64,000 nt of DNA from Actinoallomurus iriomotensis (GCF_030269445.1 NZ_BSTJ01000001.1:1203898-1267897), one strand, 5' to 3'. Numbered from the stretch's first letter, positions 1 to 8,838 are shown. Program-made: numbers and translations. Notes: generated by a model not told the origin, from the letters alone.

Positions 1-888
1 AACCTCCTCGGCGTCAAGGTATCCGGCGGCGTCCAGACCGCGGTGATCGCCGCGGCGATCATCGGCCTGGCCGGATTCTCCTTTTGGGGCCTGCCGCATG
101 TCAGCCTCAGCCACCTGACCCCCTTCGCCCCGCATGGCGTCAACGGCATATTCCTGGCCGCACTCGTAGCATTCCTGTCATTCGGCGGATTCGACATGGT
201 GGCCGCCGCCGGAGAAGAAATAAAACACCCGGAACGCAACCTGCCGCGCGCCATTCTGCTGACTCTGGCCGGCGTGCTCTTCCTTTACGTAATCGTGGCG
301 TTCGTCGCGGTGGGCACCGTTTCCTCGGACCATCTGGGCTCCTCGGCCTCACCGCTGGCCGACGCCGCCGGCGTTTTCGGCGGCGACCTCGCGCGGCACC
401 TCATCGTGTTCTGCGCCCTGCTGACCACGGCCGCGACGGCGAACGCCATCGTCGTGGTGACGTCCCGCACCGTCTTCGCGATGTCGCGCGACCGGATGCT
501 CCCCGCGCCGTTCGCCGCGGTGAGCGCGCGCACCGGGTCTCCCTGGATCGCGGTGCTGATCAACGGTGTCCTGATCGGGGGCGTGGCGCTGGTCGGCACC
601 GTCTCGATGTCCTCCTCGACCGGCGGCTTCCTGTACGTCCTCCACTTCGTGCCGCCCCTGCTGGCGCTGGTCCGGCTGCGCCGCGACGACGCCGGCGAGC
701 GCCCGGCGTTCTCCACACCGGCCCCGCGGATCCTCGTGCCCCTCGCCTTCGCGTGTAGCGCGGGTCTGCTCGTCGCCAGCGGATTCACCGGAGTGACCAT
801 CGGCTCGGCGTGGCTCCTGGTCGGCGTCGTCCTCTACATCGGCTACTTGTACACGCAGCGCGCCGACCGCGCGGGGCGGGTGGGCTGA
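1..888 (+). CDS. APC-family amino acid permease, C-terminal part (5' end outside window)
   Basis: The reading frame is open from the first base, so the N-terminus lies upstream; 295 residues are visible. The protein is strongly hydrophobic. It carries the hallmark of the APC superfamily in a transmembrane segment near visible residues 55-80, where GGFDMVAAAGEEIKHPERNLP matches the usual F-x-G-F-D, E-E and N/H-P-x-R-N-x-P pattern. Several further membrane helices follow and the C-terminus is short and basic. Family members import or exchange amino acids or polyamines across the cytoplasmic membrane; the substrate cannot be read from sequence. Only 53 bp separate it from the acyl-CoA dehydrogenase gene, and ileS follows 34 bp after that, so the three may be co-transcribed. 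An amino acid carrier beside an aminoacyl-tRNA synthetase would suit an amino-acid-like product, but this is inference. Confidence 0.85.
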   Translation, partial: NLLGVKVSGGVQTAVIAAAIIGLAGFSFWGLPHVSLSHLTPFAPHGVNGIFLAALVAFLSFGGFDMVAAAGEEIKHPERNLPRAILLTLAGVLFLYVIVAFVAVGTVSSDHLGSSASPLADAAGVFGGDLARHLIVFCALLTTAATANAIVVVTSRTVFAMSRDRMLPAPFAAVSARTGSPWIAVLINGVLIGGVALVGTVSMSSSTGGFLYVLHFVPPLLALVRLRRDDAGERPAFSTPAPRILVPLAFACSAGLLVASGFTGVTIGSAWLLVGVVLYIGYLYTQRADRAGRVG

Positions 889-941
889 CCGCGGGAACGA
901 CCCGTGGCGAAGGACCGGAACACGATTGAGGGAGTCGGAGC

Positions 942-2120
942 ATGGCTGCCGGTGACGACATCACGCGAACGGACCTCTTCCTGGTCGACGAACTGCTCAC
1001 GCCGGAAGAACGCGACATACGCGATCGGGTCCGGCACTTCGTCGACGCGGAGGTGCTGCCGATCATCAACGACTACTGGGAACGCGCCGAGTTCCCGTTC
1101 GCGCTCGTACCGGGGCTGGGCGAGCTGCGGATCGCCGGAGGATCGCTGGCCGGTGACGGCTGCCCCGGGATGAGCTCGCTCGCCGAGGGCCTCGTCGCCG
1201 CCGAGCTCGCCCGTGCCGACGGCGGCCTGCGGGTCTTCTTCGTCGGCCACGGCCTGGCCATGATGTCCATCGGCCTGCTGGGCTCGGCCGAGCAGCGGTC
1301 CCGCTGGCTGCCGAAGCTCGCCTCGATGGAGACGCTCGGCGCGTTCGCGATGACCGAGCCGGCGCACGGGTCGGACGTCTCCTCGCTGGAGACGCGAGCG
1401 CGGCGCGACGGCGAGGCGTACGTCCTGGAGGGCGCCAAGCGCTGGATCGGCAACGGCACCTTCGCGGACGTCGTCGTGGTCTGGGCCCGCGACGACGAGG
1501 GCGAGGTCGGCGGCTTCGTCGTGGAGACCCCGGCGGAGGGGTACGCCGCGACGGCCATGCGCGGCAAGACCGCCTGCCGGGTGGCGGCGCACGCCGAGAT
1601 CTCGCTGACCGGCGTGCGGGTGCCCGCCGAGAACCGCCTGAGCGAGGCGACGTCGTGGCGCGCGATCACGCCGCTGATGCTCAAGGCCCGCCAGGACGTC
1701 TGCTGGGAGGCGCTCGGGCACGCCGTCGCCGCGTACGAGGCCGCCGCGGCCCACGCGGTGAACCGCCGCCAGTTCGGCCGTCCGCTGGCCGATTTCCAAC
1801 TCGTCCAGGCCAAGCTCGCGCGGATGCTCGCCGACCTCACTAGCATGCAGCTGATGTGCTGGCGGCTGACCCGTCTGGAAGAGGAGGGCAGGGCGACCCT
1901 CGCCCAGGCGTCCGCCGCCAAGCTGCACACCGCCGCCGCCGCCCGCCAGATCGTCCTGGACGCGCGCGACATCCTCGGCGGTGACGGACTTCTGATCGAC
2001 CGGCACGTGGCCCGCCATCACGCCGACATCGAGGCCCTCTACACCTACGAGGGCACCCAGGACATCCAGAAGCTCATCCTGGGCCGCAGCATCACCGGCC
2101 GATCGGCCTTCACCCGCTGA
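942..2120 (+). CDS. Acyl-CoA dehydrogenase, glutaryl-CoA dehydrogenase-like
   Basis: This is a 392-residue, full-length acyl-CoA dehydrogenase that should use FAD to introduce an alpha,beta double bond into an acyl-CoA. The FAD/substrate signature MTEPAHGSD is visible around residues 137-145. A YEGTQDIQ motif places a catalytic glutamate at E370, the position and context typical of the glutaryl-CoA dehydrogenase branch, and the ILGRSITG tail is also typical of that branch. An arginine in the GGLRVFF segment could correspond to the carboxylate-binding arginine of glutaryl-CoA dehydrogenases. The ATG start has GGGAG a few bases upstream. It lies between a permease and ileS on the same strand. 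It could belong to general organic-acid catabolism or act on an intermediate of the neighbouring fluorometabolite cluster; nothing in the sequence decides this. Confidence 0.85.
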   Translation: MAAGDDITRTDLFLVDELLTPEERDIRDRVRHFVDAEVLPIINDYWERAEFPFALVPGLGELRIAGGSLAGDGCPGMSSLAEGLVAAELARADGGLRVFFVGHGLAMMSIGLLGSAEQRSRWLPKLASMETLGAFAMTEPAHGSDVSSLETRARRDGEAYVLEGAKRWIGNGTFADVVVVWARDDEGEVGGFVVETPAEGYAATAMRGKTACRVAAHAEISLTGVRVPAENRLSEATSWRAITPLMLKARQDVCWEALGHAVAAYEAAAAHAVNRRQFGRPLADFQLVQAKLARMLADLTSMQLMCWRLTRLEEEGRATLAQASAAKLHTAAAARQIVLDARDILGGDGLLIDRHVARHHADIEALYTYEGTQDIQKLILGRSITGRSAFTR

Positions 2121-2154
2121 TCCGCCTGACCCATCCCAGACACGGAGGAGCCTT

Positions 2155-5100
2155 GTGACGTTCGACCCGGTCCCCCAGCGACCCGAGTTGCCGAAGCTGG
2201 AGGAAGAAGTACTGCGGCGCTGGAACGACGAGGGAGTGTTCCGCAAATCCCTGGACCGGACCGCCGGGGGCACGCTGTTCCGGTTCTACGACGGCCCGCC
2301 GACCGCCAACGGGCGGCCCGGCGTGCACCACGTCGAGGCCCGGGTGTTCAAGGACGTCTTTCCCCGCTACCGGACGATGAAGGGGCAGGCCGTGCCCCGC
2401 AAGGCCGGCTGGGACTGCCACGGGATTCCCGTCGAGCTGGAGGTGGAGCGCGAGCTCGGGCTGACGCGGAAGAAGCAGATCGAGGAGTACGGCGTCGCGG
2501 CGTTCAACGCACGATGCCGCGAGTCGGTGACGCGTTACGTCGGCGAGTTCCAGCGGCTCACCGAGCGCACCGGCTTCTGGGTGGACACCGACGACGCCTA
2601 CTGGACGCTGAGCGACGAGTACGTCGAGAGCGTCTGGTGGTCGCTCAAGACGCTGTACGAGCGCGGGCTGATCTACCAGGACCAGCGCGTCGTGCCGTAC
2701 TGCCCGCGATGCGGCACCGCGCTTTCGGACCACGAGGTCGCCCAGGGGTACCGGGAGACCGACGACCCGAGCATCTTCGTGCGCTTCCCGGTGCTGTCCG
2801 GCCCGCTGGGTCCCGGCGGCGCCGGCCTGCCCGAGCCGGGCGCCGAGGTGTCGCTCCTGGTGTGGACGACGATGCCGTGGACGCTCGTGCCCGCCACGGC
2901 CGCGGTCGTCAGCGACAAGATCCGGTACGTCCTGGCCCGCGGCGGGCGGGCCGGCGACCACTTCGTGGTCCTGGCCGCCGAGCGCGTCAAGGTCGCTCTG
3001 GGCGACGAGGCGGAGATCATCCGCGACGTGACGATCGAGGAGCTGGCGGGCGCCCGCTACAAGGCGCCCTTCGACTTCGTCGGTCCCGGCTCGGCGGACG
3101 ACCCCGACGGCGACCCGGCCTCCTGGCGCTTCGTCGTGATCGATGACTTCGTCGAGATCGACCAGGGCACCGGGATCGTGCACACCGGCGCGGCGTTCGG
3201 CGAGGACGACATGCGCGTGGCCCGTGCCAACGGCATGCCGACGGTCAAGCCGGTGGACGCCGAGGGACGGTTCGACGAGCGGGTCGGCCCGTACGCCGGC
3301 ATGTTCATCCGCGACGCGGACGCCCCGATCACCGACTTCCTCCGGGAGAACGACCTGCTGGTGCAGGAGGGGACGTACCGGCACTCGTTCCCGTTCTGCT
3401 GGCGGTGCTCGTCGCCGCTGCTGTACTACGCCAAGCCGTCGTGGTTCATCGCCACCACCCGGCTCCGGGACGACCTGCTGGCCGGCAACGCCGAGGTCGA
3501 CTGGCGGCCGCCGCACATCCGGGACGGCCGATACGGCGACTGGCTGGCCAACAACGTCGACTGGGCGCTGTCCCGGGAGCGCTACTGGGGCACCCCGCTG
3601 CCGCTGTGGCGCTGCTCGCGGTGCGACCACACGGTGGCCGTCGGATCCCGCGCCGAACTCGGCGAGCTGGCCGGCCGTGACCTGTCCGAACTCGACCCGC
3701 ACCGCCCGTACGTCGACGAGATCACCTTCGACTGCGGGTCCTGCGACGGCACCATGACGCGGGTCCCCGAGGTCATCGACGCCTGGTACGACTCGGGTTC
3801 GATGCCGTTCGCGCAGTTCGGGTACCCGCACGTGCCCGGCAGCGAGGAGCGTTTCACGACGGCGTACCCGGCCGACTACATCTGCGAGGCCATCGACCAG
3901 ACCCGCGGCTGGTTCTACTCCCTGCAGGCGGTCGGCACGCTGCTGTTCGGCCAGAACGCCTACCGGCGGTCGCTGTGCCTCGGCCACATCGTGGACGACG
4001 ACGGACGCAAGATGTCCAAGTCGGCGGGCAACGTCCTGGACCCGTTCGCGCTGGTCGACGCCTACGGCGCGGACGCGCTGCGCTGGGTGCTGCTCGTCGA
4101 GGGCAACCCCTGGCAGTCCCGCAGAGTCGGCGAGCGGGTGCTGGAGGAGGCGATCCGCCGGGTCCTGCTGACGATCTGGAACACCTACTACTTCTTCGTC
4201 ACCTACGCCCGGCTCGCGGAGTGGCGGCCCGGCCAGGACGTGCCTCCGGTCGAGCGGCGGCCGGTGCTCGACCGCTACATCCTCGCCGAGCTGGCCGACG
4301 TGACCGCCGAGGTCGACGCGGCCATGAACGACTTCGACGTGACGGCCGCCGGGCGGCGGCTCGCCGGTTTCGTCACCGACCTGTCGAACTGGTACGTGCG
4401 CTGCAGCCGGGACCGGTTCTGGAACACCGACCCGGCGGCGCCGGCCGCGGACTCCGAGGCGGCGTTCGCCACCCTGCACACGTGTCTGTCCACGCTCAGC
4501 CGGCTGCTCGCCCCGATCACGCCCTTCCTGGCCGAGGTCCTCTACCGGAACCTCGTGCTCAGCGTCGATCCGGCCGCCCCGGAGTCGGTGCACCTGACCG
4601 ACTTCCCCGAACCCGACGCGTCCGCGCGGGACGACGGGTTGCGGGAGGTGATGGCCACCGCGCGGCGGCTCGTCACGCTGGGCCGGGAGGCGCGCAGCAA
4701 CTCCGGCATCGGCGTGCGCCAGCCGCTGCGACGCGCGGTCGTGACGTTGCCGGCCGGGCTCCACGACCGCTTCGACGACGTTCGCGACGTCATCGCGACC
4801 GAGCTCAATGTCAAGGAGCTCGAGCTGACAGGGGGCGGCCGGGCCGAGCCGGTGTCGCACGCGATCAAACCGGTGTTCCGTGCGATCGGCGCGACGTTCG
4901 GCAACCGCACCCAGGCGGTCGCCGCCGCCGTCCGGGAGGCCGACCCGGAGGCCGTCGCCACCGCCGTCCGCGAGGACGGGCGGTTCACGGTCCAGGTGGA
5001 CGGTGAACCGATCACGCTGGACGCCGAGCACGTGCAGATCGCCGAGATCCCGGTCATCGGCTGGCAGGTGTGCCGCGACGGCGGGCACAGCGTCGCGCTC

Positions 5101-5409
5101 GACGTCTCGATCGATCGCGAACTCCGCCTGGAGGGCCTGGCCCGTGAGCTGGTCCGGCTCACCAACGACCTGCGCAAGCGTCGCGGCCTCGGCTTCGCCG
5201 ACCGCGTCACGATGACGGTCGACGTCGGCGCCGACCCGCGCGGGGAGATCGCCGACATGCTCACCGCGCACACCACCGTCATCGGGCAGAACGTGCTCGC
5301 GGACGAGATCCGGCGGGGTCCCGTCGGCGACGGGGCGGAGCGGGTCTCGCTGGCGGACGGCGACATCACGCTGGATCTGCGGCTGTCCGGCCGGCCGGCG
5401 GGCGTGTGA
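2155..5409 (+). CDS. ileS: Isoleucyl-tRNA synthetase (eukaryote-like type) with divergent motifs
   Basis: The 1084-residue protein is a complete class I IleRS that charges tRNA-Ile with isoleucine. The catalytic domain carries GPPTANG at 47-53, then PGVHH at 55-59 where most IleRS have P-H-x-G-H. KMSKS is intact at 619-623, and two C-x-x-C pairs follow the first catalytic half. In the CP1 editing domain the threonine-rich peptide reads WTTMPWT (237-243) followed by VPATAAV, and the second editing motif reads HTGAAFGEDD (343-352). These depart from the WTTTPWT, SNxA and APAFGEDD forms I recall as typical. The GTG start is preceded by GGAGGA. The length fits the eukaryote-like (IleS2) group to which actinobacterial and mupirocin-tolerant enzymes belong. 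It is not beside cell-division genes, the usual actinobacterial ileS setting. It may be the only copy or an extra, self-resistant one. Confidence 0.93.
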   Translation: MTFDPVPQRPELPKLEEEVLRRWNDEGVFRKSLDRTAGGTLFRFYDGPPTANGRPGVHHVEARVFKDVFPRYRTMKGQAVPRKAGWDCHGIPVELEVERELGLTRKKQIEEYGVAAFNARCRESVTRYVGEFQRLTERTGFWVDTDDAYWTLSDEYVESVWWSLKTLYERGLIYQDQRVVPYCPRCGTALSDHEVAQGYRETDDPSIFVRFPVLSGPLGPGGAGLPEPGAEVSLLVWTTMPWTLVPATAAVVSDKIRYVLARGGRAGDHFVVLAAERVKVALGDEAEIIRDVTIEELAGARYKAPFDFVGPGSADDPDGDPASWRFVVIDDFVEIDQGTGIVHTGAAFGEDDMRVARANGMPTVKPVDAEGRFDERVGPYAGMFIRDADAPITDFLRENDLLVQEGTYRHSFPFCWRCSSPLLYYAKPSWFIATTRLRDDLLAGNAEVDWRPPHIRDGRYGDWLANNVDWALSRERYWGTPLPLWRCSRCDHTVAVGSRAELGELAGRDLSELDPHRPYVDEITFDCGSCDGTMTRVPEVIDAWYDSGSMPFAQFGYPHVPGSEERFTTAYPADYICEAIDQTRGWFYSLQAVGTLLFGQNAYRRSLCLGHIVDDDGRKMSKSAGNVLDPFALVDAYGADALRWVLLVEGNPWQSRRVGERVLEEAIRRVLLTIWNTYYFFVTYARLAEWRPGQDVPPVERRPVLDRYILAELADVTAEVDAAMNDFDVTAAGRRLAGFVTDLSNWYVRCSRDRFWNTDPAAPAADSEAAFATLHTCLSTLSRLLAPITPFLAEVLYRNLVLSVDPAAPESVHLTDFPEPDASARDDGLREVMATARRLVTLGREARSNSGIGVRQPLRRAVVTLPAGLHDRFDDVRDVIATELNVKELELTGGGRAEPVSHAIKPVFRAIGATFGNRTQAVAAAVREADPEAVATAVREDGRFTVQVDGEPITLDAEHVQIAEIPVIGWQVCRDGGHSVALDVSIDRELRLEGLARELVRLTNDLRKRRGLGFADRVTMTVDVGADPRGEIADMLTAHTTVIGQNVLADEIRRGPVGDGAERVSLADGDITLDLRLSGRPAGV

Positions 5410-5414
5410 CCGAG

Positions 5415-5454
5415 GACCGCCCGGAACCCTCGCGGACGAGGGTTCCGGGCGGTC
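5415..5454. terminator. Bidirectional intrinsic terminator between convergent genes
   Basis: A perfect 18-bp stem (left arm starting GACCGCCCGG, right arm ending CCGGGCGGTC) closes on a 4-nt CGGA loop. It lies five bases after the ileS stop codon and two bases before the 3' end of the convergent minus-strand gene. Such a strong hairpin between convergent ends most likely stops transcription from both sides. Confidence 0.85.
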
Positions 5455-5456
5455 AC

Positions 5457-5804
5457 TCAGACGCTGGGCACGAAGAAATGGGTCCGCCGCAGCCGGATCA
5501 GCCCGTCGTCGAACTCATAGATGTCGGCGAACCCCACATCGGTGCGGGTGTCGCCGGGCAGTACACAGCTCACGACACCCCAGGCGGCGGCCCTCCCGTC
5601 CTGGACGACCGTGTGCTCGACGTGGTGCGTACTCGACAGGATCTTCCGCTCGTCGTGGTAGAAGCGAAGGACGCGGTCGAGACCGTCGAGCGAGGGGAAT
5701 CCCGGCCGTTCGTAGACGATCTCCGGGTGGAAGAACTCCGGCAGCGCGTCCCAGTCCATGGCGTCGATGGTGCCGAACATCTTCCGGAGCCATGCGTCGT
5801 CCAT
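5457..5804 (-). CDS. NTF2/SnoaL-like small protein
   Basis: This 115-residue protein has the alpha+beta cone pattern of the NTF2-like superfamily (SnoaL, limonene epoxide hydrolase, ketosteroid isomerase). An N-terminal helix is followed by DALPEFFHPEIVYERPGF, a helix with GLDRVLRFYHDER, and strands ending in RLRRTHFFVPS. Members act as cyclases, isomerases, hydrolases or simple binding proteins, so the reaction is not predictable. The ATG at 5804 was chosen because AGGGGAG lies just upstream and the NTF2 fold begins there; the frame is open further upstream but that extension is low-complexity. It is the last gene of a three-gene minus-strand run (methyltransferase, hydratase, this gene), 14 bp after the hydratase stop, so it may work on the same small 2-oxo acids. 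Confidence 0.7.
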   Translation of the reverse strand: MDDAWLRKMFGTIDAMDWDALPEFFHPEIVYERPGFPSLDGLDRVLRFYHDERKILSSTHHVEHTVVQDGRAAAWGVVSCVLPGDTRTDVGFADIYEFDDGLIRLRRTHFFVPSV

Positions 5805-5818
5805 CGCATCTCCCCTGC

Positions 5819-6634
5819 TCACTCGAACCTTACGGTCAGCGGTGCCAGGCCGTGCGTCTCGATCACGAACTCGTCGCCGCGCGACGCGGGCAGCGCCCGG
5901 CCGAGCGACCCCGACAGCACGATGTCGCCGGGGAGCAGGCTGGTGCCCAGGCGGTTCAACGTGCGGGCCAGCCACGCGACCGACTCGGCCGGATGACCGA
6001 GCACCGCGCTGCCCAGCGCCTCGACCTCCGTGGTGCCGTTCCGGTGGACGAGCATGCCGATCGTCCGCAGGTCGGCGTCGCGCAACGCCTGGTTCCAGGG
6101 TCCCACGGTGAAGGCGCCGTAGGACGCGTCGTCCGCGATGGTGTCGACGAGTTTGATCTGCCAGTCGGTGATCCGGCTGTCGATCACCTCGACGGACGCC
6201 GCGATCGCGTCGGTCGCGGCCAGGACCTCTTCGGCGGTGCAGTCCTCGCGGTCCAGGGGCTTGCCGATCAGGAACGCCAGCTCACCCTCGACCCGCGGCT
6301 GCAGGAACACCTCGGCCGGAACGCTCGACCGGCCCCCTTCGGCGGGGTAGAACCGCGACTCCCAGAGCCGGCCGTAGTCGGGCTCGTCCACGCCGATCTG
6401 GGCCCGCATCGCCTGGCTGGTCAGCCCGATCTTGTGCCCCAGCACCCGCTCGCCGCGCTCGGCCCGCAGCTCCGACCAGCGGGTCTGGATGGCGTAGGCC
6501 GTGGCGGGCGAGTCGAGGCCGGTCGTCTCGCTGAGCGGCCGGATGGTGTGCCGCTCCTCCCAGGCGCGATCCAGGATGCCGGCGATCGCCTCGACGTCGA
6601 CGGTCTTGACGTCGTCGGCCGGGGCGCCGGCCAT
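5819..6634 (-). CDS. 2-oxopent-4-enoate / HpaH-type hydratase (FAH superfamily)
   Basis: The 271-residue protein resembles MhpD/HpaH hydratases, which use a divalent metal to interconvert 2-oxo-4-enoic acids and 4-hydroxy-2-oxo acids. Visible hallmarks are HKIGLTSQAM near residue 65, DEPDYGRLW near 80-88, and the metal-binding PRVEGELAFLI segment near 110-120. The ATG at 6634 is chosen because it overlaps the methyltransferase stop as TGATG, implying translational coupling; the open frame upstream is only the shadow of that gene. In meta-cleavage pathways this enzyme works immediately before an HpaI-type aldolase, and such an aldolase is encoded 2 kb away. Here the likely substrate is a C5 4-hydroxy-2-oxo acid. 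Related FAH-fold decarboxylases or isomerases are the main alternatives. Confidence 0.82.
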   Translation of the reverse strand: MAGAPADDVKTVDVEAIAGILDRAWEERHTIRPLSETTGLDSPATAYAIQTRWSELRAERGERVLGHKIGLTSQAMRAQIGVDEPDYGRLWESRFYPAEGGRSSVPAEVFLQPRVEGELAFLIGKPLDREDCTAEEVLAATDAIAASVEVIDSRITDWQIKLVDTIADDASYGAFTVGPWNQALRDADLRTIGMLVHRNGTTEVEALGSAVLGHPAESVAWLARTLNRLGTSLLPGDIVLSGSLGRALPASRGDEFVIETHGLAPLTVRFE

Positions 6635-7635
6635 CAGCGCGCCTTCTCGGCGAGGATGAGGATGCCGCCCGGCATGTCGTCCTCGAGCACCTCGCGTACG
6701 GTGAAGCCGCCGTCGGCCAGGGCCTCGCTCCAGCCCTTGGAGTCCAGGAGCGTCTGCCGCATCAGGGCGTGCACGAAGGTGAACTCCGGGGTGAACCACG
6801 GACGGTGGTCACCTTCGGCGGGCGGCTGCACCTCGGCGATGAGCAGCCGTGCCCCGTCCGGCAGGCGGCCGGCCATGTCGGACAGGTACGCCACCAGCGC
6901 GTCCCGGCCCTGGGCCAGGATCTCGTGCAGCAGGAAGAACGTGACCACCAGCTGGGTGTCGGCCAGTGCCGCGATGGAGTTCAGGTCACCGGCGTCACCG
7001 CGGACGACCCGTACCCGGTCGGTGAGCCCGGCCTCGCGCACCGCCTTCTCGGCCTCCACCACGGCCTCGGGGCTGATGTCCACGCCGGTGCCGCTCGCGC
7101 CGAAGCGCGAGCACACGGTCAGCAGGAACCTGGCGTTGCCGCAGCCGAGGTCGAGCGCGGTGTCGAACTCGATCCCCTCGAGCAGGCGCAGGGCGTGGGG
7201 GACGACGTCCTTGCGGCCGAGCATCGCCGCGCCGTCCGCCACCCAGCGTCCGTCGCGCGGATAGTCGACGCCGTACCGCTTGTCGCCGCTCAGGAAGGCG
7301 TCCATCCGCCGCAGCGGCTCGCCGTACCCGCCGACGAGCCAGACCAGGTAGCCCTTGTCCTGGCAGACGTCGCGTCCGTAGTCCGTGAGGGTGAAGGCGT
7401 CGCCGTTCTCCTCGACGAGGCCCCGCTGGATCAGGTAGCGAAGGGAGGCGCCGAGCAGCGCGGCCTGGTCCGAGCCGCGGTCCTTGACCGTCGTCCGGGT
7501 CAGCGCGCCATTCTCCAGATCGGTGAGCAGGCCTGCCATCTCGAACGCGGCCAGCACACTGCTCACCGCATATCCCTCGAAAAGGTCGAACGCTCGGCGG
7601 CTTGCTTCGGCGCGCCGCTCAGTGTCAGCCGTCAT
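6634..7635 (-). CDS. SAM-dependent methyltransferase, possible 2-oxo-acid beta-C-methyltransferase
   Basis: The 333-residue protein has an N-terminal helical/winged-helix dimerisation region (about 1-110) and a class I Rossmann methyltransferase domain. The SAM motif is LDLGCGNARF at 161-170, the acidic loop GVDIS at 184-188, and VRGDAGD at 211-217. H237 and E238 occupy the place of the usual H-D of the small-molecule methyltransferase fold. H289 lies 52 residues after H237. That H-[D/E]...H spacing equals the iron-binding triad I recall for MppJ, the phenylpyruvate C-methyltransferase (H243, D244, H295). This suggests, without proving, a metal-assisted C3-methylation of a 2-oxo acid. It is first in a three-gene operon with a 2-oxo-acid hydratase and is transcribed divergently from the kinase-aldolase pair. 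An O- or N-methyltransferase is the alternative. Confidence 0.8.
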   Translation of the reverse strand: MTADTERRAEASRRAFDLFEGYAVSSVLAAFEMAGLLTDLENGALTRTTVKDRGSDQAALLGASLRYLIQRGLVEENGDAFTLTDYGRDVCQDKGYLVWLVGGYGEPLRRMDAFLSGDKRYGVDYPRDGRWVADGAAMLGRKDVVPHALRLLEGIEFDTALDLGCGNARFLLTVCSRFGASGTGVDISPEAVVEAEKAVREAGLTDRVRVVRGDAGDLNSIAALADTQLVVTFFLLHEILAQGRDALVAYLSDMAGRLPDGARLLIAEVQPPAEGDHRPWFTPEFTFVHALMRQTLLDSKGWSEALADGGFTVREVLEDDMPGGILILAEKAR

Positions 7636-7833
7636 CGCTGTTCAACGCCCTTTCCATTGGAGAATGACGAACAGCCACAGCCTATTCGGAGCGTCGTGAC
7701 GTCAGGAATCCCACAAAGACGTATGACGAGTACCCGCAAAGGTGTAACGCCCGGTTCCACCATTGCGAGATTGTCCGCCCGCCGGGCCCCCGGTCATCCT
7801 TTCTGGGATGCCGGTACCCAAGGAGCGAGATTC

Positions 7834-8838
7834 GTGCGAGTCGTTATCACAGGTTCCATCGCGCTCGACCACCTGATGACCTTTCCCGGACGGTTCGCGG
7901 AGCATCTGATCGCCGACCACGCGGACGAGGTCTCGTTGTCCTTCCTCGCGGACGGGCTGACCGTCCGCCGCGGCGGTACCGGCGCGAACATCGCGCTCGG
8001 GCTGGCCCGGCTCGGGCACCGGCCGGTGCTCGCCGGCGCGGCCGGCCCGGACTTCGCCGACTACCGCGCCGACCTGGAGAACGAAGGGGTGGACAACGCG
8101 TTCGTCCGGATCTCGGCGGAGCAGTACACCGCGCGCTTCGTCTGCACGACGGACGCCGTCGGGAACCAGATCGGGACGTTCTACCCCGGCGCGATGAGCG
8201 AGGCCCGCGAGGTCTACCTGCGGCCGGTGGCCGAGCGGCTCGGCGGCGTCGACCTGGTGCTGATCGCCCCGGACGACCCGGACGCGATGCTGCGCCACAC
8301 CGACGAGTGCCGCCGGGACGGGTATCCGTTCGCCGCCGATCCCTCTCAGCAGCTGGCGCGGATGGACGGTCCCGACATCCGGCAGCTCGTCGAGGGCGCC
8401 CGGTACCTGTTCACCAACGCCTACGAACGCGTGCTGCTGTGCCAGAAGACCGGCTGGTCCGAGCAGGAGGTGCTGGCGCGCGTCGGGCAGTGGATCACCA
8501 CGCGGGGACGGGACGGCGTCTCGATCGACGGCTCGGAGCGGCCGCGGATCGACGTGCCGGCCGTCCGTACCGATGACGAGGTGGATCCGACCGGCGTCGG
8601 CGACGGTTTCCGTGCCGGTTTCGTGTCCGGCATCGCGTGGGGCCTGCGGCCCGAGCGGGCGGCCGAGATCGGCTGCGCCCTCGCCACGCTGGTGCTCGGG
8701 GTGGCCGGGCCGCAGGGCTACGAGCTCGAGCCCGACCGGTTCACCGCCATGCTGACCTCGGCGTACGGCACGGACAGCGCCGACGAGATCGGGCCCCTTC
8801 TCCGGGCGGCCGTGCGCGAGGCCGGTGCGGTCCGGTGA
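7834..8838 (+). CDS. PfkB-family kinase, adenosine kinase-like
   Basis: The 334-residue protein is a ribokinase/PfkB-fold kinase that closely follows the mycobacterial adenosine kinase pattern. It has VVITGSIALDHL at the start, a GGTGANIA substrate loop near 47-54, FYPGAMSEA near 116-124, and AADPSQQLAR near 167-175. The catalytic/anion-hole motif DPTGVGD lies at 251-257 with D257 as base. The GTG start at 7834 was chosen for AAGGAG eight bases upstream; the much longer open frame is antisense to the methyltransferase. It overlaps the aldolase start by four bases (GTGA). In a fluorinase cluster it could convert adenosine derived from SAM/SAH turnover to AMP, limiting product inhibition, or act on another ribose-like substrate. 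5'-FDA itself has no 5'-hydroxyl to phosphorylate. Confidence 0.85.
   Translation: MRVVITGSIALDHLMTFPGRFAEHLIADHADEVSLSFLADGLTVRRGGTGANIALGLARLGHRPVLAGAAGPDFADYRADLENEGVDNAFVRISAEQYTARFVCTTDAVGNQIGTFYPGAMSEAREVYLRPVAERLGGVDLVLIAPDDPDAMLRHTDECRRDGYPFAADPSQQLARMDGPDIRQLVEGARYLFTNAYERVLLCQKTGWSEQEVLARVGQWITTRGRDGVSIDGSERPRIDVPAVRTDDEVDPTGVGDGFRAGFVSGIAWGLRPERAAEIGCALATLVLGVAGPQGYELEPDRFTAMLTSAYGTDSADEIGPLLRAAVREAGAVR

Noticed and set aside
2110-5271. Very long minus-strand open frame opposite ileS
   Set aside because: Its codon positions mirror the real gene on the other strand and its product is low-complexity. The same applies to other long antisense frames in the window.
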